DNA of 64,000 bases from Gamsiella multidivaricata (GCF_025024155.1 NW_026251744.1:124001-188000); one strand, 5' to 3'. Counted from the first letter of the stretch, positions 35,269 through 48,012 are shown. A program made the numbers and translations. The notes: generated by a model from the sequence alone, not told the origin.

Positions 35269-35286
35269 AGGGGCACCATCACGCTC

Positions 35287-35481
35287 ATGCTGCTTCTTGC
35301 TGGCCTTTGTTATGTGTGGCCGTTCCAACTCGTCCCCACTTATCAATCTGTTGCAGATCTTCGCGCCAGACCTGCTTGTGGACATCGCGAGTAGCGCTGC
35401 AAGTCCACAGGTGATGGTTGTCCTCGTCCTGAACATCGCATATGCAGCAGACATATAGACTCGGGTGGGGGCCAGGCTGAT
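35287..35481 (-). mobile_element. LINE fragment (host element), 5' portion, next to tRNA-like copy 2
   Basis: Continuation of the host LINE split by the inner insertion. It encodes SLYVCCICDVQDEDNHHLWT, a C-x2-C-x8-H-x3-C knuckle like that of the inner LINE. Its truncated 5' end abuts agacaaagagaacat at 35482, the sequence that also lies beside copy A upstream of tRNA-like copy 1. Confidence 0.65.
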
Positions 35482-35569
35482 AGACAAAGAGAACATAAAA
35501 AAATACAAAGAAATTTGCAAATGTGCAATTTATGATTCCAGGTAAGAAAAACAGGTCGACGACACGCAA

Positions 35570-35675
35570 GAAGAGGTGGCCGAGTCTGGTTCAAGGCGCT
35601 GCAGCGCTAAAACTTTGTTAAAATTACTGCAGTTTACCTACACGGTATTCGTGGGTTCAAATCCCTCCCTCTTCT
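35570..35675 (+). tRNA. Class II (Ser/Leu-type) tRNA-like gene, copy 2
   Basis: Same structure as copy 1: acceptor GAAGAGG/CCTCTTC, D arm GCC...GGC, anticodon stem CTGCA/TGCAG around 24 nt, TACC/GGTA variable arm, identical T arm, then a T6 terminator. The loop reads GCGCTA, so the anticodon would be GCT (Ser) with C instead of T at position 33, followed by an AT-rich presumed intron. The repeat with copy 1 extends about 90 bp upstream and, patchily, about 70 bp downstream (tcaaacacgacatgaaatctact). It may be a functional intron-containing tRNA-Ser, or a tRNA-derived pseudogene. Confidence 0.5.
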
Positions 35676-36275
35676 CTTTTTTGTTTGCATTACCTCAGTT
35701 TATGATGTTTGCGTTGGCGTCAAACACGACATGAAATCTACTGCAAGTATATAACCCATCTGGAAGAAGCCTAGACAGAGATGGTGCTTCAGTTGAATGT
35801 TTGCCTGGGTAGGGCCGAATAGCTCAACTGGATTACGATGTCCAGGCGAGGATGCGATACTGGCACAAATCAAAGGAAATTCCTCAGGACATTACAGGAG
35901 GTAGAATTCGTCAAGGGAGACTACGCAGCTTCCATGCATTATGCAGATGCGTGTCGTTCTCGATTAACCTTTGCAGTAACATGCTACGACTCAGCCACAT
36001 ATCGCCTCTGGTTTGTAACTTGTAGTATTGACGGATGGTTTTCGCAATGGATAGGGATGATGACCAGTCGATGAAGCACGCCGTTTAGCGGTAATGCAGA
36101 ATTGAGAGCCGACCAGATACAGCTGTACATTTGACCTTCCATAAAATAAGTAACTGTCTGTCCTCGACATTAGTAGCCTGAAGCCTTCAGTAGACCCTCT
36201 GAACTACACATCCCTCGTTAATCCATCTCATTGGATATTCACCTCTCTCTGTCTCGCACACGAACGAAAGCATGC
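35676..36275. other. Intergenic, nothing recognised
   Basis: Downstream of tRNA-like copy 2. The first 70 bp are shared with the copy 1 flank. The rest shows no repeat, RNA or coding signature that I could support. Confidence 0.45.
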
Positions 36276-36475
36276 ATGTTCTTTTACGTCCTGTACAAGC
36301 TGCTGGCGACTGCCTTCGTCGCTGGAAATGTTGCTATCGCGGCTCTATACTACCGGGACCGAGAAGAAGAGTCCTGACTTTTATGCATTGCTCTCCACAG
36401 TATTCCTCACGTGCTTTCACTGCTATGCCGCGACGAAGAACGAACATCGACGGCGAATTCAAGCCAAATGACTCG
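36276..36475 (+). pseudogene. Small membrane-protein ORF broken by a frameshift
   Basis: The ATG at 36276 opens a hydrophobic segment (MFFYVLYKLLATAFVAGNVA, then IAALYYRD) that stops at EEES. One base out of frame the sequence continues as PDFYALLSTVFLTCFHCYAA with TKNEHRRRIQ, a second hydrophobic segment with a basic tail. Together these look like the first two helices of a small membrane protein, perhaps of the four-helix type found nearby. An intron could not be fitted, so a one-base indel or decay is more likely. Confidence 0.35.
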
Positions 36476-37063
36476 GAAAAGGGGTCCCACTGCATCTGCA
36501 GTGGAAGTCTTTGCAAGCTGGCCACCGTTGCCAGCTACTGCTCCGTTTTTAGTCATGTGGGGTTTGATGGTTGAGCCGACAGCTAACCAATGGCCATAGC
36601 AGAAACGAAAGCCCCGAGTTGCAAGGTCTGCTAGTCGTTTTTTTACACACTAGGGTACTTTTTTTTGGCCGTTGGTACGCGGAGAAATATATTTGTTTTT
36701 TTTTTTTGCTAAAATTGCAATAAATCAAGTAGTGTTTCAAACCATGTTCTACTGGTGCCGCCAAGAGTGAGTGTCGAGCAACACTATATAGCCATCGGCT
36801 CTTCTTCATTCTCTCTCTTTCTTCATCGCTCCATTCCCTCCATTCTCTCCATTCATCCTCCCGTCATCGTTGTAGAACCACATCCACTCACGAGCCAAAA
36901 AAGACACTCCACTCCACAAGCAGTCCTCCCCCAGACCCCAATTCTGTTTCACACCTTTTTTTCATTCTTCTCAGGGACACTGCAGGTTCAGGCACACACC
37001 CACTCCGAGGTCGACTCGACTCGACTGGATGCTGCAATAACTCCAAACAGCCTCACACCAGCA
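36476..37063. other. Promoter and 5' UTR region of four-helix member 2
   Basis: Holds T runs at 36661-36667 and 36698-36709, a TATA-like ctatatag at 36784-36791 and a CT-rich leader (ctctctctttcttcatcg). The frame is open upstream to 36755, but the translation is Ser/Pro/His-rich and unlike the family, so it is taken as leader. Confidence 0.5.
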
Positions 37064-37936
37064 ATGCCGCCACTAGGAGTCCGCCTCCAGGCACCTCGTT
37101 CAACCCTCGCAATCCTTGTCCTCACCCTCCGCATCCTCCTCCTTGCCCTCGCAAGCATCAACCTTTGCGCCCTCACCGCTGCCTTCCAACTCTACCAATC
37201 CTACTCGCCTTACAGCACCAGCCGCAATTTACTCTACAGCTTTCAGGACACTCCACAGCTGGCTATCAACACCTTCCTCTTTCTCGCTGGCATCTACTCC
37301 TTCCTCGGAAACACACAATGGTCCAGGAGGGTGCGCATAATCGCAGGGCTGATCCTCTTAGGCTGCAACGTTATATTAGTTAGCCTCCAGTTCAATAATA
37401 TCGCTCTCAACGGAGGATGCGAGCATGGCCGGATCTATAATACACCCATGGCCGAGGACAATACCGACGCAGGGCCCAATGGCAGTGGAGACGCGGGCGC
37501 TCAAATACCACCAGCCTCAGATATCATGTCATCACTAAAGCGGAGGTGTATCATCCAGATGGTCATTGGCATCGTCGGTGTATGCTGGAGTGCGTTACTC
37601 GCCGTCGAGCTCGTTCTGACCAACCTGCATCGGAAACGGGACCTGGATCATAAAGTCCGTATCTGCCGAGTAGCTTACCAGGAGCGTCTACGTCAACAGC
37701 AATTGTCTTCTTCTGCGGTGCACCTTTACCACCCGGACTTGTCACTTCAGGGCACAGGGAGGAGTCGAGATTCTTTGGAGTTGGAGGCGTTGCCGGCATA
37801 TGAGCGGAGACCGACAGGTCCCCGTCCACAGATTGTGGATCTGGCGAACATGGGACGTTTGTCTACTAGGCCGACAGGAGGAAGACCGAGACCAGAGACG
37901 ATTCAGTCACCGCCGCCGAGCTACCAGGCAGCATAA
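37064..37936 (+). CDS. Four-helix membrane protein with C-terminal PPxY motif (family member 2)
   Basis: Single exon, 290 aa. Start chosen at MPPLGVRLQAPRSTLAILVL, just before helix 1 (LAILVLTLRILLLALASI). Further hydrophobic segments are LAINTFLFLAGIYSFL, IIAGLILLGCNVILVSLQF and, after an extracellular-type loop, MVIGIVGVCWSALLAVELVL. The cytosolic tail has LPAYERRP followed by PQIVDLANMG, and PPSY in the last seven residues (PPSYQAA). The block LPxYxRxP...I-DLAN also occurs in the gene at 56219 (LPKYQRKPP, then IIDLANLEG), which ties the two as paralogues. Function unknown; PPxY/LPxY suggests recruitment of WW-domain ubiquitin ligases. Confidence 0.75.
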   Translation: MPPLGVRLQAPRSTLAILVLTLRILLLALASINLCALTAAFQLYQSYSPYSTSRNLLYSFQDTPQLAINTFLFLAGIYSFLGNTQWSRRVRIIAGLILLGCNVILVSLQFNNIALNGGCEHGRIYNTPMAEDNTDAGPNGSGDAGAQIPPASDIMSSLKRRCIIQMVIGIVGVCWSALLAVELVLTNLHRKRDLDHKVRICRVAYQERLRQQQLSSSAVHLYHPDLSLQGTGRSRDSLELEALPAYERRPTGPRPQIVDLANMGRLSTRPTGGRPRPETIQSPPPSYQAA

Positions 37937-38094
37937 CCCTAACACCCAAAACGTTCAATTATCGATAATAAATATAATCTTGACAATTGCTCAAGGGGAG
38001 AGGAAAATATACCCAAATACAAAGACACTGGAAGTGGTACCTTTTCATTTAATTAATTCATTTTTCTAAGTTAATGCATGCATGTACTCTTGTC

Positions 38095-39011
38095 TTATGG
38101 CCGATGTGAAGGAGAAGGACGCAATTGTCCGATCTCTGCCGGTGTCAACTCTGTTGATCCTACGCTTTGTGTGCCATGCGACAGAGATGTGGAAGGCGTT
38201 GTAGGTGTATGCACCTGTACTGAGAAGGTGTTCTCAGACTTCGGATTCAACCGCCTCGCAGCCCCTTCAGCGAGTCTTACCGGAGGATTCTTCGCGTTGA
38301 CAACATTTGGGTGGCCCCTAGGTGTTCTCGGGCTGTGTTCTGGAGGCCGCTTCTCAGGCTGTTCTGTACCATCAATATTTTGACTAAACGAAATAGTCAT
38401 CAGCTCGATTATTCCCTCTAGAGTTGTTCGCTGTCTCGGCCGAACTGGCATCCTTGTCCGTAGGCGGTGAAGGATCTGGTCGGTACAAGGCTGCATCTCT
38501 CACTCCTTACTCCTCCACAGCTTGTTGATTCCGCTCGGAATTGTGTCTCCGATAGATAACCATGAACCCCTCAATGATGAGCAGGATACCACAGAGGACT
38601 TCACAGTTGCTGATGCCTATTGGATATAACATCTCGTTTGTGTTGATAAAGTACGGGTCTTTGCAGCCTTCCTGATAGGACAGGATGTAAATGTCGAATA
38701 AGATGCCGATAGCAACACTACAAAGGGCTAAGGTGACGATGGGCCGCCTGAGGGTGGAGGAGAGTGGCCAGTTGTCGACACTACGAGTACATAAGGTAAA
38801 GAGGGCGATGCTGAAGAGTATGATGTTGGCACAGAGGTGTATAGGGTCCCGGAAGGATTCCTCAGTGGCGAAAGAGGCATCGTCATCTGGATGGGGCGGT
38901 GTATCTGATAGATAAGGGTTCCCTGCCGATGGATATGGTGATGATGTAGGCGAGAGCAGGTGCGCCGATGAGGACGCGAAACGGAATAATTGTATAGTAG
39001 TGCCGGGTCAT
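38095..39011 (-). pseudogene. Four-helix membrane protein, probable broken family member 3
   Basis: An ATG at 39011 gives a first hydrophobic segment (IIPFRVLIGAPALAYIITIS) that runs into TGA. One base out of frame, from about 38930, the sequence stays open through HLCANIILFSIALFTLCTRS, LRRPIVTLALCSVAIGILFD and NCEVLCGILLIIEGFMVIYR, the expected helices 2 to 4. The frame ends EE-TAA at about 38502, but a GTAAGG donor overlaps it and an acceptor TTTCGTTTAG near 38385 would join it to a Pro/Ser-rich tail that ends PSPSHRP at 38095. One frameshift therefore remains: a sequencing indel or a pseudogene. The tail has no PPxY. Confidence 0.45.
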
Positions 39012-39429
39012 TAGAAGGATATCTTGCGGAATAAAGTATACGGAGATGCTTGGCTGTCTTTATACGCTGTTTTTTTTTTCTTTTCTTCTCTTTTCAACAC
39101 CACCGATTGCCCAAACCAGACAGCTTGTAGCTACGTAGATTGATGTCTGCTCTTCTACATTATCATTTTTCAGCGTATGGCCAGAAAGTCGACCGAGAAG
39201 GGCGACGCTTTTTAATCAAACCTCTTTGCCTCGAGGCCAAGGTGTGAAAATGGTGCTTCGCCCCCTTTTTGTAATATAAAAAAAACTGTGCTTCGCCGCT
39301 TTCACAACATCGAGTTATGCCCAAGAACGATACGGTCGGCAGCCAACAATATAATTTGAAAAAATCGAAAGGGCCAATAAAGTCGTAAACATGGTTACAT
39401 GGTGTTGGTCCTGGCGACGAGAGAGGGAA

Positions 39430-39800
39430 TGGAAGGGTCGAGTGGGTCGAGTGGGGCGATGGGAGAGGGAGGGAGTGGAGAGGAGTGGGATGAATGGAGT
39501 GCATTTGGCTTTTTCATATCTTCATTTTCAAACTTGATGTGTCAAGTAATTTGATAGATTCGGCGGGGATTGACAGGGCACGAAAGGCCTGACGCGTTAA
39601 ACAGCGTGCTAGACTGGGATCGACTGGACCGAGGCTCTCGCTCTGAGCGGGCGACGCATGGTTGCTGCTGCGTCTCGCTCGAAGTAGACGGAAGCAGAGA
39701 CTACACGAAGAGCAGTTTGTACAAAAGCAAGCATAGGAAGCCAGTTAAGAAGCGAGAAGCCACACACAGGCACTTATCCACAAGAGAGAATAGCAAAGAC
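39430..39800 (+). repeat. Dispersed repeat, arm 1 (inverted relative to 63640-64000)
   Basis: About 300 bp closely resembling the reverse complement of 63640-64000. Shared landmarks include tcatatcttcattttca, gatgtgtcaagtaatttga, gggatcgactgga, agcagagactacacgaagag and gaagccacacacaggcac. In both copies one frame reads SRDYTKSSL...KPVK...REATHRHL. Upstream GAG/GGG-rich sequence (39430-39500) also matches loosely. No known element class was recognised. Confidence 0.75.
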
Positions 39801-41138
39801 TGGGCCCTGAAGTCATATCTTTCTGAAACTCTGCTGGCCTCTGTGGCGGTCCGCTGCAGCTGTATGGCTACTGCAGCTCTTAGGTGGATCAGGGGACACT
39901 GATAGGTGAAGCAGAGAGTCAAATAACGTGCGAGGTAAACAAATCAAAAGAGTGGGCTCAGGTACTATGAGATGTCAGAGTGGTCAAGGTTCATACTCCA
40001 GTTCGATGCGGTGGACTGTGTTGATTAGCAAACCGACTCTTGAAGGTCCAGAGCAGTGGAGCAGTGGGGGCAGTGAAGGAAGCAGGATGTCTGCAGCGTT
40101 GTTTGATTGTGTGTGTGTGTGTGTTGTGTGCGTATATGCGTGTGTGCCTGGAGGGATCCTTCCTTGACCGCTGTTAAAACTCGCCTGAAGCTCACTCTCT
40201 ACAGCGCTGATGAACAGAAGTCATGCGCTATTCCGGGCATGCAAATTGACTGCTGCGTTTTTGGATCGAGGGTCCCACAATTGTCAACCGGCCAGTGCGG
40301 TCCAACGATCAGATCAGTGATCAGTTGTTGCACTAAGTGACTACCTCCTGTGTAGTATAAAAAGACCAATCCACCTCTCTTTCTTTTTTCCCCTCGAAGT
40401 CTTCGTGCTTGCTCAGCATGGCGCGTAGCATCCCTTGAGGTGCTTGACCACTGGCTAAATAGCTGGGGGTTCTTGGCCTTGGGGGTTTTTTGGCCTCCTT
40501 CGGGGGGTCTTACCCTATTTACTTTGCTCTACTTTGCTTTACTTTGCTTTACTTTACAAAGATGACAAAGAAACAAGGGTGGGAAAAGCAGGGTTCATGG
40601 GGAATAAGGACAGGCCAGGTGCATCGCTCATGCTGCTTTCTGCATTCACTCTGAACCAGATCACTCTGCAACGTGTGCGGTACTCTTTTGGGCGTAGTCT
40701 GTTTCGTCTTCAAATATAATTTCCTGTCCAAGCATATCGACGCGTGCGTGAAGGAGCCCACGATGCAGCGACATGCAACAAATTCGCACGCTGAGCAGGC
40801 GTTTCCTTGGGCTAAACCCACAGCTATGGTTCCCTTGTCCTTGATCCGTGTTGCGAGTCGTACTTTGAACCAGCTCGTTTTGTATCGATTGCTTTGTAGC
40901 CGCATTGCCTCATTAAGCATCAGGAGCTGGACGCTAAAGACGCCTTGCTTGGCAGCACTCTCGACTCAAGTACACAATTAGGAAGCAAAGATGACGAGCT
41001 GAACAAGACTGGTGAGGAGGCACACGGACTATATAGAGCAAAAACATAAGAAAATAATAAATACAATAGAAAAAAGGCGCTTTACCGCACTATCTGCAAT
41101 TGACTCTCCCAGTTGAGTATCCTTCGCATGAACAGATT
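39801..41138. other. Intergenic region without recognisable genes
   Basis: Contains a TG-rich stretch (40108-40148), a short gcagtg array (40050-40074), G-rich ggggg runs around 40465-40515 and tandem tactttgctt units at 40519-40556. Open frames here are short and do not resemble proteins. Confidence 0.45.
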
Positions 41139-41688
41139 CTATAAAACGCGGGTTAAGCTGTCGAGGTGCCTAGATAGTGCCGATTTACACTTGTGAATTT
41201 CTCCAAACAAAGTTTTGCACAGGGATACCTGCTTGCTCTTTGCCTGGGTAATGTGCCGCCTGGTCATTGCTTCCTGTGATACCTTCTCTGCTACAATCTC
41301 GAACTCTTGTAGCAAGGACGATGTCGGGTCCAGCGACGGCTTCATGTTATATATCTCCTCAACTCTCTGAATCGGCTGCATACCAGCCGTAAATCGTGCC
41401 GAGATCCGAAGCTAGGCTCTGTGCTTGCGATAGTCAAAGAGTATTGTAAGACACATATGTACCTTGAACGTTATGCCTGTCTTGGACCCTGAACCATTGC
41501 TATTCTGCTTCTTGGATCCATTCAAGACTCCGCGGCACAACACAATCGAAGATGTCTGAATCAGCTGTGCGCTGCAGGGCTGCGGATCAATCGAGCTAAG
41601 CAAATTTATGGCAAGCAAGTTTACTGGTGATGAGGCGATAAAAGGAAGCGAGCGACCTTTATTATTGTTTATTATTATTATTATTCTA

Positions 41689-41690
<2 letters not shown>
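41139..41690 (-). CDS. Unrecognised two-exon coding fragment downstream of the helicase gene
   Basis: Two frames splice in phase: an exon ending GSKTGITFK at 41463 (donor GTACAT) and an exon from 41411 (acceptor GAGCCTAG) reading LRISARFTAGMQPIQRVEEI. The second exon continues as a helical, charged segment (SSLLQEFEIVAEKVSQEAMT...LFGEIHKCKSALSRHLDSLT) to a stop at 41139. The amphipathic C-terminal helices look protein-like, but no start codon is obvious between the helicase stop and exon 1. It may be a separate small gene with an unseen first exon. No family was recognised. Confidence 0.3.
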
Positions 41691-44243
<2,553 letters not shown>

Positions 44244-44441
44244 GCTGTGAATGAACTAGGTGTTGTGTTGTTCCTGAGCAGGTTGAAGTGCTGAACTGGA
44301 GGAGGGTAGGTTTTTTTTTTTTTTTGTAATGTTTGTTTTGTGTGGTGACTGCCGCCTTTAAACAGCATTATTACTGTTGCTCGTACCTTCGCTTCCAGAG
44401 CACGCAACAGAACCAGGACACTCAGCTACACAGAGATCAGC

Positions 44442-45974
44442 ATGACAGGATTAGGACCAGGAAGCAAAGTCAGAAATGCATCCGAGATCAAGATGCGATT
44501 GGAGGAGGAGATCTGCTCCTTGATATCCGAGGTCCAAGGTCCGTTCCATCAACTGACTGTATATATCTAATGGGCGTTACTTAATTGTTACCCGCCAATG
44601 GCCTCACAAGTACTAAACAGCATCGCCCCCATTATAACCAACGACAGACTTCAACTTGTCAACGATCGAGCGGATAGAGCTTCCTACAGCTTTGGAATTT
44701 CATCGTTACGTTGCAGCCAACAGACCCGTCGTCATCTCCCTCCCTGCCTCCTGCACGACCATCCACGAACCCTCGTCCAGCCGCGCGGCACCAACATCAC
44801 AAGAGAAGCAATGGGCCTGGCCAGCATTCACAAAGTGGACCAACGAGTATCTTTCCGACACATTGGGCAACAAAGAAATTACAGTAGCGTGCACACCCAA
44901 CGGTTGGGCAGACGCGGTTGTCGATGACAAGTACTTTGCGATGCCCTGTGAGAAGAAGATGACGTTTGAAAAATTCTTGGAAGGGATGCCCATTCGGACA
45001 CCAAAGAAGAGGGACGCTCAGTCTCAGGATTCATATGAGGATCTGGAGGCTCGCACTAGGTATCTTGAGCTGGAGTCCAGGGATCTCAACGGCGTGACAG
45101 AGACGACTGATCCGTATCAGGAAGTTCGCTACATTCAATTACAGAACGGAAACTTAATGACAGAGTATGAGGAGCTGTTGGAGGATGTTCCCTCGGAGAT
45201 TCAGTTTGCGAGCGAGGCACTTGGCAAGAAACCAGATGCTGTGAACTTTTGGTACGGCGACGAGCGGAGTACCACCTCCCTGCATAAAGGTAAGGATAAC
45301 ATCGATGGATTGTCACACCTCGCACAAATGAACGCGCTTCATGCTTACATAGCTAACACGCTTTTTTTTTTTCTTCTTTTTTTTATCTTTTCTCAGACCA
45401 TTATGAAAACATTTATGGTGTTATCACAGGAAGAAAGATCTTTACATTAATCCCACCAACAGAGCAATATTGTCTACATGGTAAAGGGAATGTAACCGTA
45501 AGGTGCAATGGCACTTGGACTCGATTGATTCATCTAACATATCTCGATCGCCATCTCGTCTTAGAAAACCATTATATCGCTGCGACCTATGTCGACACTC
45601 AGGACTCATCTTCATCACCTTCGCAGCCAAGCTCACCATCTTCACCACGGTATAAACTAGAGCCCATGGAACCTCTCACTTATACGAAATGGATCGGACT
45701 GAACCCATCGCATGAGCCCAAGGAAGAGCTGTATGAAAAATTTCCACGCTTCCATATGTGCCAGCCCTTCCGTGTAGAGCTGAACCCAGGAGAGTTGCTC
45801 TACCTGCCAGCAATGTGGTATCACCAAGTGGAGCAGGAGCCTGACCACGAGGGCAAGTGCATTGCGGTCAACTGGTGGTATGATATGGGCTTTGAAGGCG
45901 ATCGCTTTGCGACAGCAACATTCATGTCGAACTTGGTTCAGCTCATCGATCAGATAGATGTCTCTTCTGAGTGA
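44442..45974 (+). CDS. JmjC-domain oxygenase, JMJD7-like
   Basis: Fe(II)/2-oxoglutarate dioxygenase; animal JMJD7 hydroxylates a lysine of the TRAFAC GTPases DRG1/2. Exons: 44442-44538 (ends LEEEICSLISEVQ), 44647-45299, 45397-45480 and 45565-45974; all introns are GT-AG and all joins keep frame. Diagnostic blocks are ACTPNGWADAVVDDKYFAMP, ASEALGKKPDAVNFW, the metal site SLHKDHYENIYGVITG (HxD) and, near the C-terminus, LYLPAMWYHQVEQ with CIAVNWWYDMGF (distal His). The first exon was placed by splice phase: without it, exon 2 would have no ATG. Length and block order match JMJD7, except for an insertion with ARTRYLELESRDL in the middle. The 3' end faces the phenylalanine hydroxylase gene 180 bp away. 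Confidence 0.88.
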
Positions 45975-46155
45975 ACGGCGCCAATAAAGATATCGCATTT
46001 CACTTTATTGTTTGGGAATGTTGAATATACCAGCTATGAATATGGCTATAGATATGGCTATGAACAGGAGGGCGAACATTGAACAAGTATAAAATTGATC
46101 AGTCCGTTTGTGTCTGAGTTAACAGAAATGATACTTGGCCGTGCATTATCCCCGC

Positions 46156-47806
46156 TTAAGCGAGCCTCTCCAGGGCATCGACAAGCGTCAGCATGTCGGT
46201 CTTGATGGACTGTGCATATCGCAAGACCTTGTCCTTCGAGTCCAGAATCTCAATGCTCTCCGTGTAAGCATTGTACCGGACAGAGAAAGGTCTCTGCAGA
46301 GAATTCGCAAACTGTCGAACGCGCATCTGTGCATCCTTGAAGGACTCTGCAACAAAGTACACAGGCTGGTACTCCGTGATCGGATACTTTTGCTGTGCGA
46401 CCTTGGCGGGCTCAAATGGTCTGATCTCGGGCTTGTCACTGAGGCAATACTCGAGTTCACCAAATGAGGACAACAATCCAGCACCATAAACACGGAGCTG
46501 GTCATCCTGACGACAGAGACCAAACTCAACTGTGAACCAGTAGATGGTTGCAAGGTGTTCAATATCCGAATCACTCGCACCCAAGGAGGCCAGACCAATC
46601 TCCTGTGAAAAATCTGCAAAGTCTGGGTTGGCGAACAGAGGCACATGTCCCAGGAGCTCATGACAAACGTCCGGTTCTGGAGTGTACAGTGGTTTGGAGT
46701 GGTGTCGAATGTATTGGGTCGAGTGGAAGACCCTAAAGGCTAGGCCGTTCAAAAAATCGCGGCTTGTCAGCAGACCCATGACAGGTCGTAGGGTGAAACC
46801 GGTGCAGTCCTTCAAAAACTTGGAAACACCGTCGAGCTGAGGGATTTTGGAGGGTCCATAGCCACAATTTTGGACGAGCAGTGGGAAGACGTATTGGTGC
46901 TCTCTGCAGGCGTGGGTCGGGAACATGGTGATCAGCTTGTTGAAGACAGTCGTCCAAGTGTCGATCTCGACCTGCGTGTACTCGACGTGAGGAATAGACT
47001 GGCCACTAATGAAGGTCAAAGTTAGACATAAGCAAGCACACACGAAAAATGCATGTAGCCTACTATAATGACGTGAATGAATGGCTGCGTGAACGTACGT
47101 TCGATAAGTCTTTGCAATCTTGGTTATCTCGGCACGGCGCGCTCGGTAGACTGCATCCTTTGCACCAGGATGGTCGGCATCAAGTTCTTCGCCCATCTCA
47201 AGCACTTTGTCAGCAAACGTATCCAGGTCGACCATCTTGCGAGGAAACCATGGCGTCGACTCTGGCAGCTCTGTTGTTAGGTTGGGGGGGGAGGGGGAGA
47301 AGATCAAGAAGATATTTGCAGTCAGTGCTTATGCACTGGTCATCTCTGTCTTTCGGAGGTGTTTATATTAGCAAGCAGATGACGAGAGAGAGATCCTTTG
47401 GACCATACCAGATTCTGCAGCACCAGAAGCACCACCTGTGCCTACGACGTGGACCTGCTTGGCCAGACCCGCAAGCGATTTGGTGGCCTGGCTGACCTGT
47501 TCAGCATTGACGGCATCAAAGTCGACAAAGAAATCATAGTCCCGCTCGGAGGTCTTGCTCGGTCGCCTAAACAGAAATGGACGAAGTAATACATGAGAAC
47601 AAAGTATACATAGATTCTAGTGTGAAGCAAATCTCCTTGGAGAGGGAGACTTACGATTCAATGCGGGTGAGAGAAATGTTCATGGCCTTGATGGCGGCCA
47701 GACACTCGTCGAGAGCACCGACTCTGTCGGTCGTGGAGAAGTGGACGGTGACCTTGACCGGGGTGACCAAGGCGTCGGTGCATTTGTGAAGAACTGGGGA
47801 AGACAT
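46156..47806 (-). CDS. Phenylalanine 4-hydroxylase (aromatic amino acid hydroxylase)
   Basis: Pterin-dependent iron enzyme converting phenylalanine to tyrosine. Exon 1 (47655-47806, [20 protein letters not shown]...) and exon 2 (from about 47567 to 47409, [16 protein letters not shown]) form an N-terminal ACT-type regulatory domain. Exon 3 (about 47268-47097) and the long last exon encode the catalytic domain: [51 protein letters not shown] (two iron-binding His) and [13 protein letters not shown] (iron-binding Glu). A C-terminal helix suggests oligomerisation. The enzyme is rare in fungi but known in Mortierella, which supports the taxonomic call. An extended upstream GGAAGA repeat lies just before the start. 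Confidence 0.92.
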
Positions 47807-47876
47807 CTTGCCAGGCGCAGTGCTGGTTTCTGTTGAAATGTAGCTGTGAGTGTGTTGTGCGGTAACGACGAGGATG

Positions 47877-48012
47877 AAAATGAAGAGGAAGAGGAAGAGG
47901 AAGAGGAAGAGGAAGAGGAAGAGGAAGAGGAAGAGGAAGAGGAAGAGGAAGAGGAAGAGGAAGAGGAAGAGGAAGAGGAAGAGGAAGAGGAAGAGGAAGA
48001 GGAAGAGGAAGA
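47877..48012. repeat. (GGAAGA)n microsatellite, about 130 bp
   Basis: Near-perfect hexamer array, about 22 copies, starting about 70 bp upstream of the phenylalanine hydroxylase ATG. On the hydroxylase coding strand it is a TCTTCC pyrimidine tract within the promoter/5' UTR. Confidence 0.95.

Larger units (their letters stand above)
29389..35286 (-). mobile_element. 5.86-kb 5'-truncated LINE (RT + RNase H) with 18-bp target-site duplication
   Basis: Body 29407-35268, minus strand, flanked by perfect direct repeats aggggcaccatcacgctc (29389-29406 and 35269-35286). The 3' end is a T-rich run on the + strand (29407-29429), i.e. a poly(A) tail. The element starts inside the region before the reverse transcriptase, so any upstream ORF or endonuclease is missing. 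In order it encodes RT (35.2-33.5 kb), a long linker with an acidic part and a Gln/Glu-rich coiled coil, RNase H, a CCHC knuckle with C-terminal domain, and about 1.2 kb of 3' UTR-like sequence (30630-29430) with no recognisable coding. Inactivating changes are listed under the ORFs. Confidence 0.88.
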
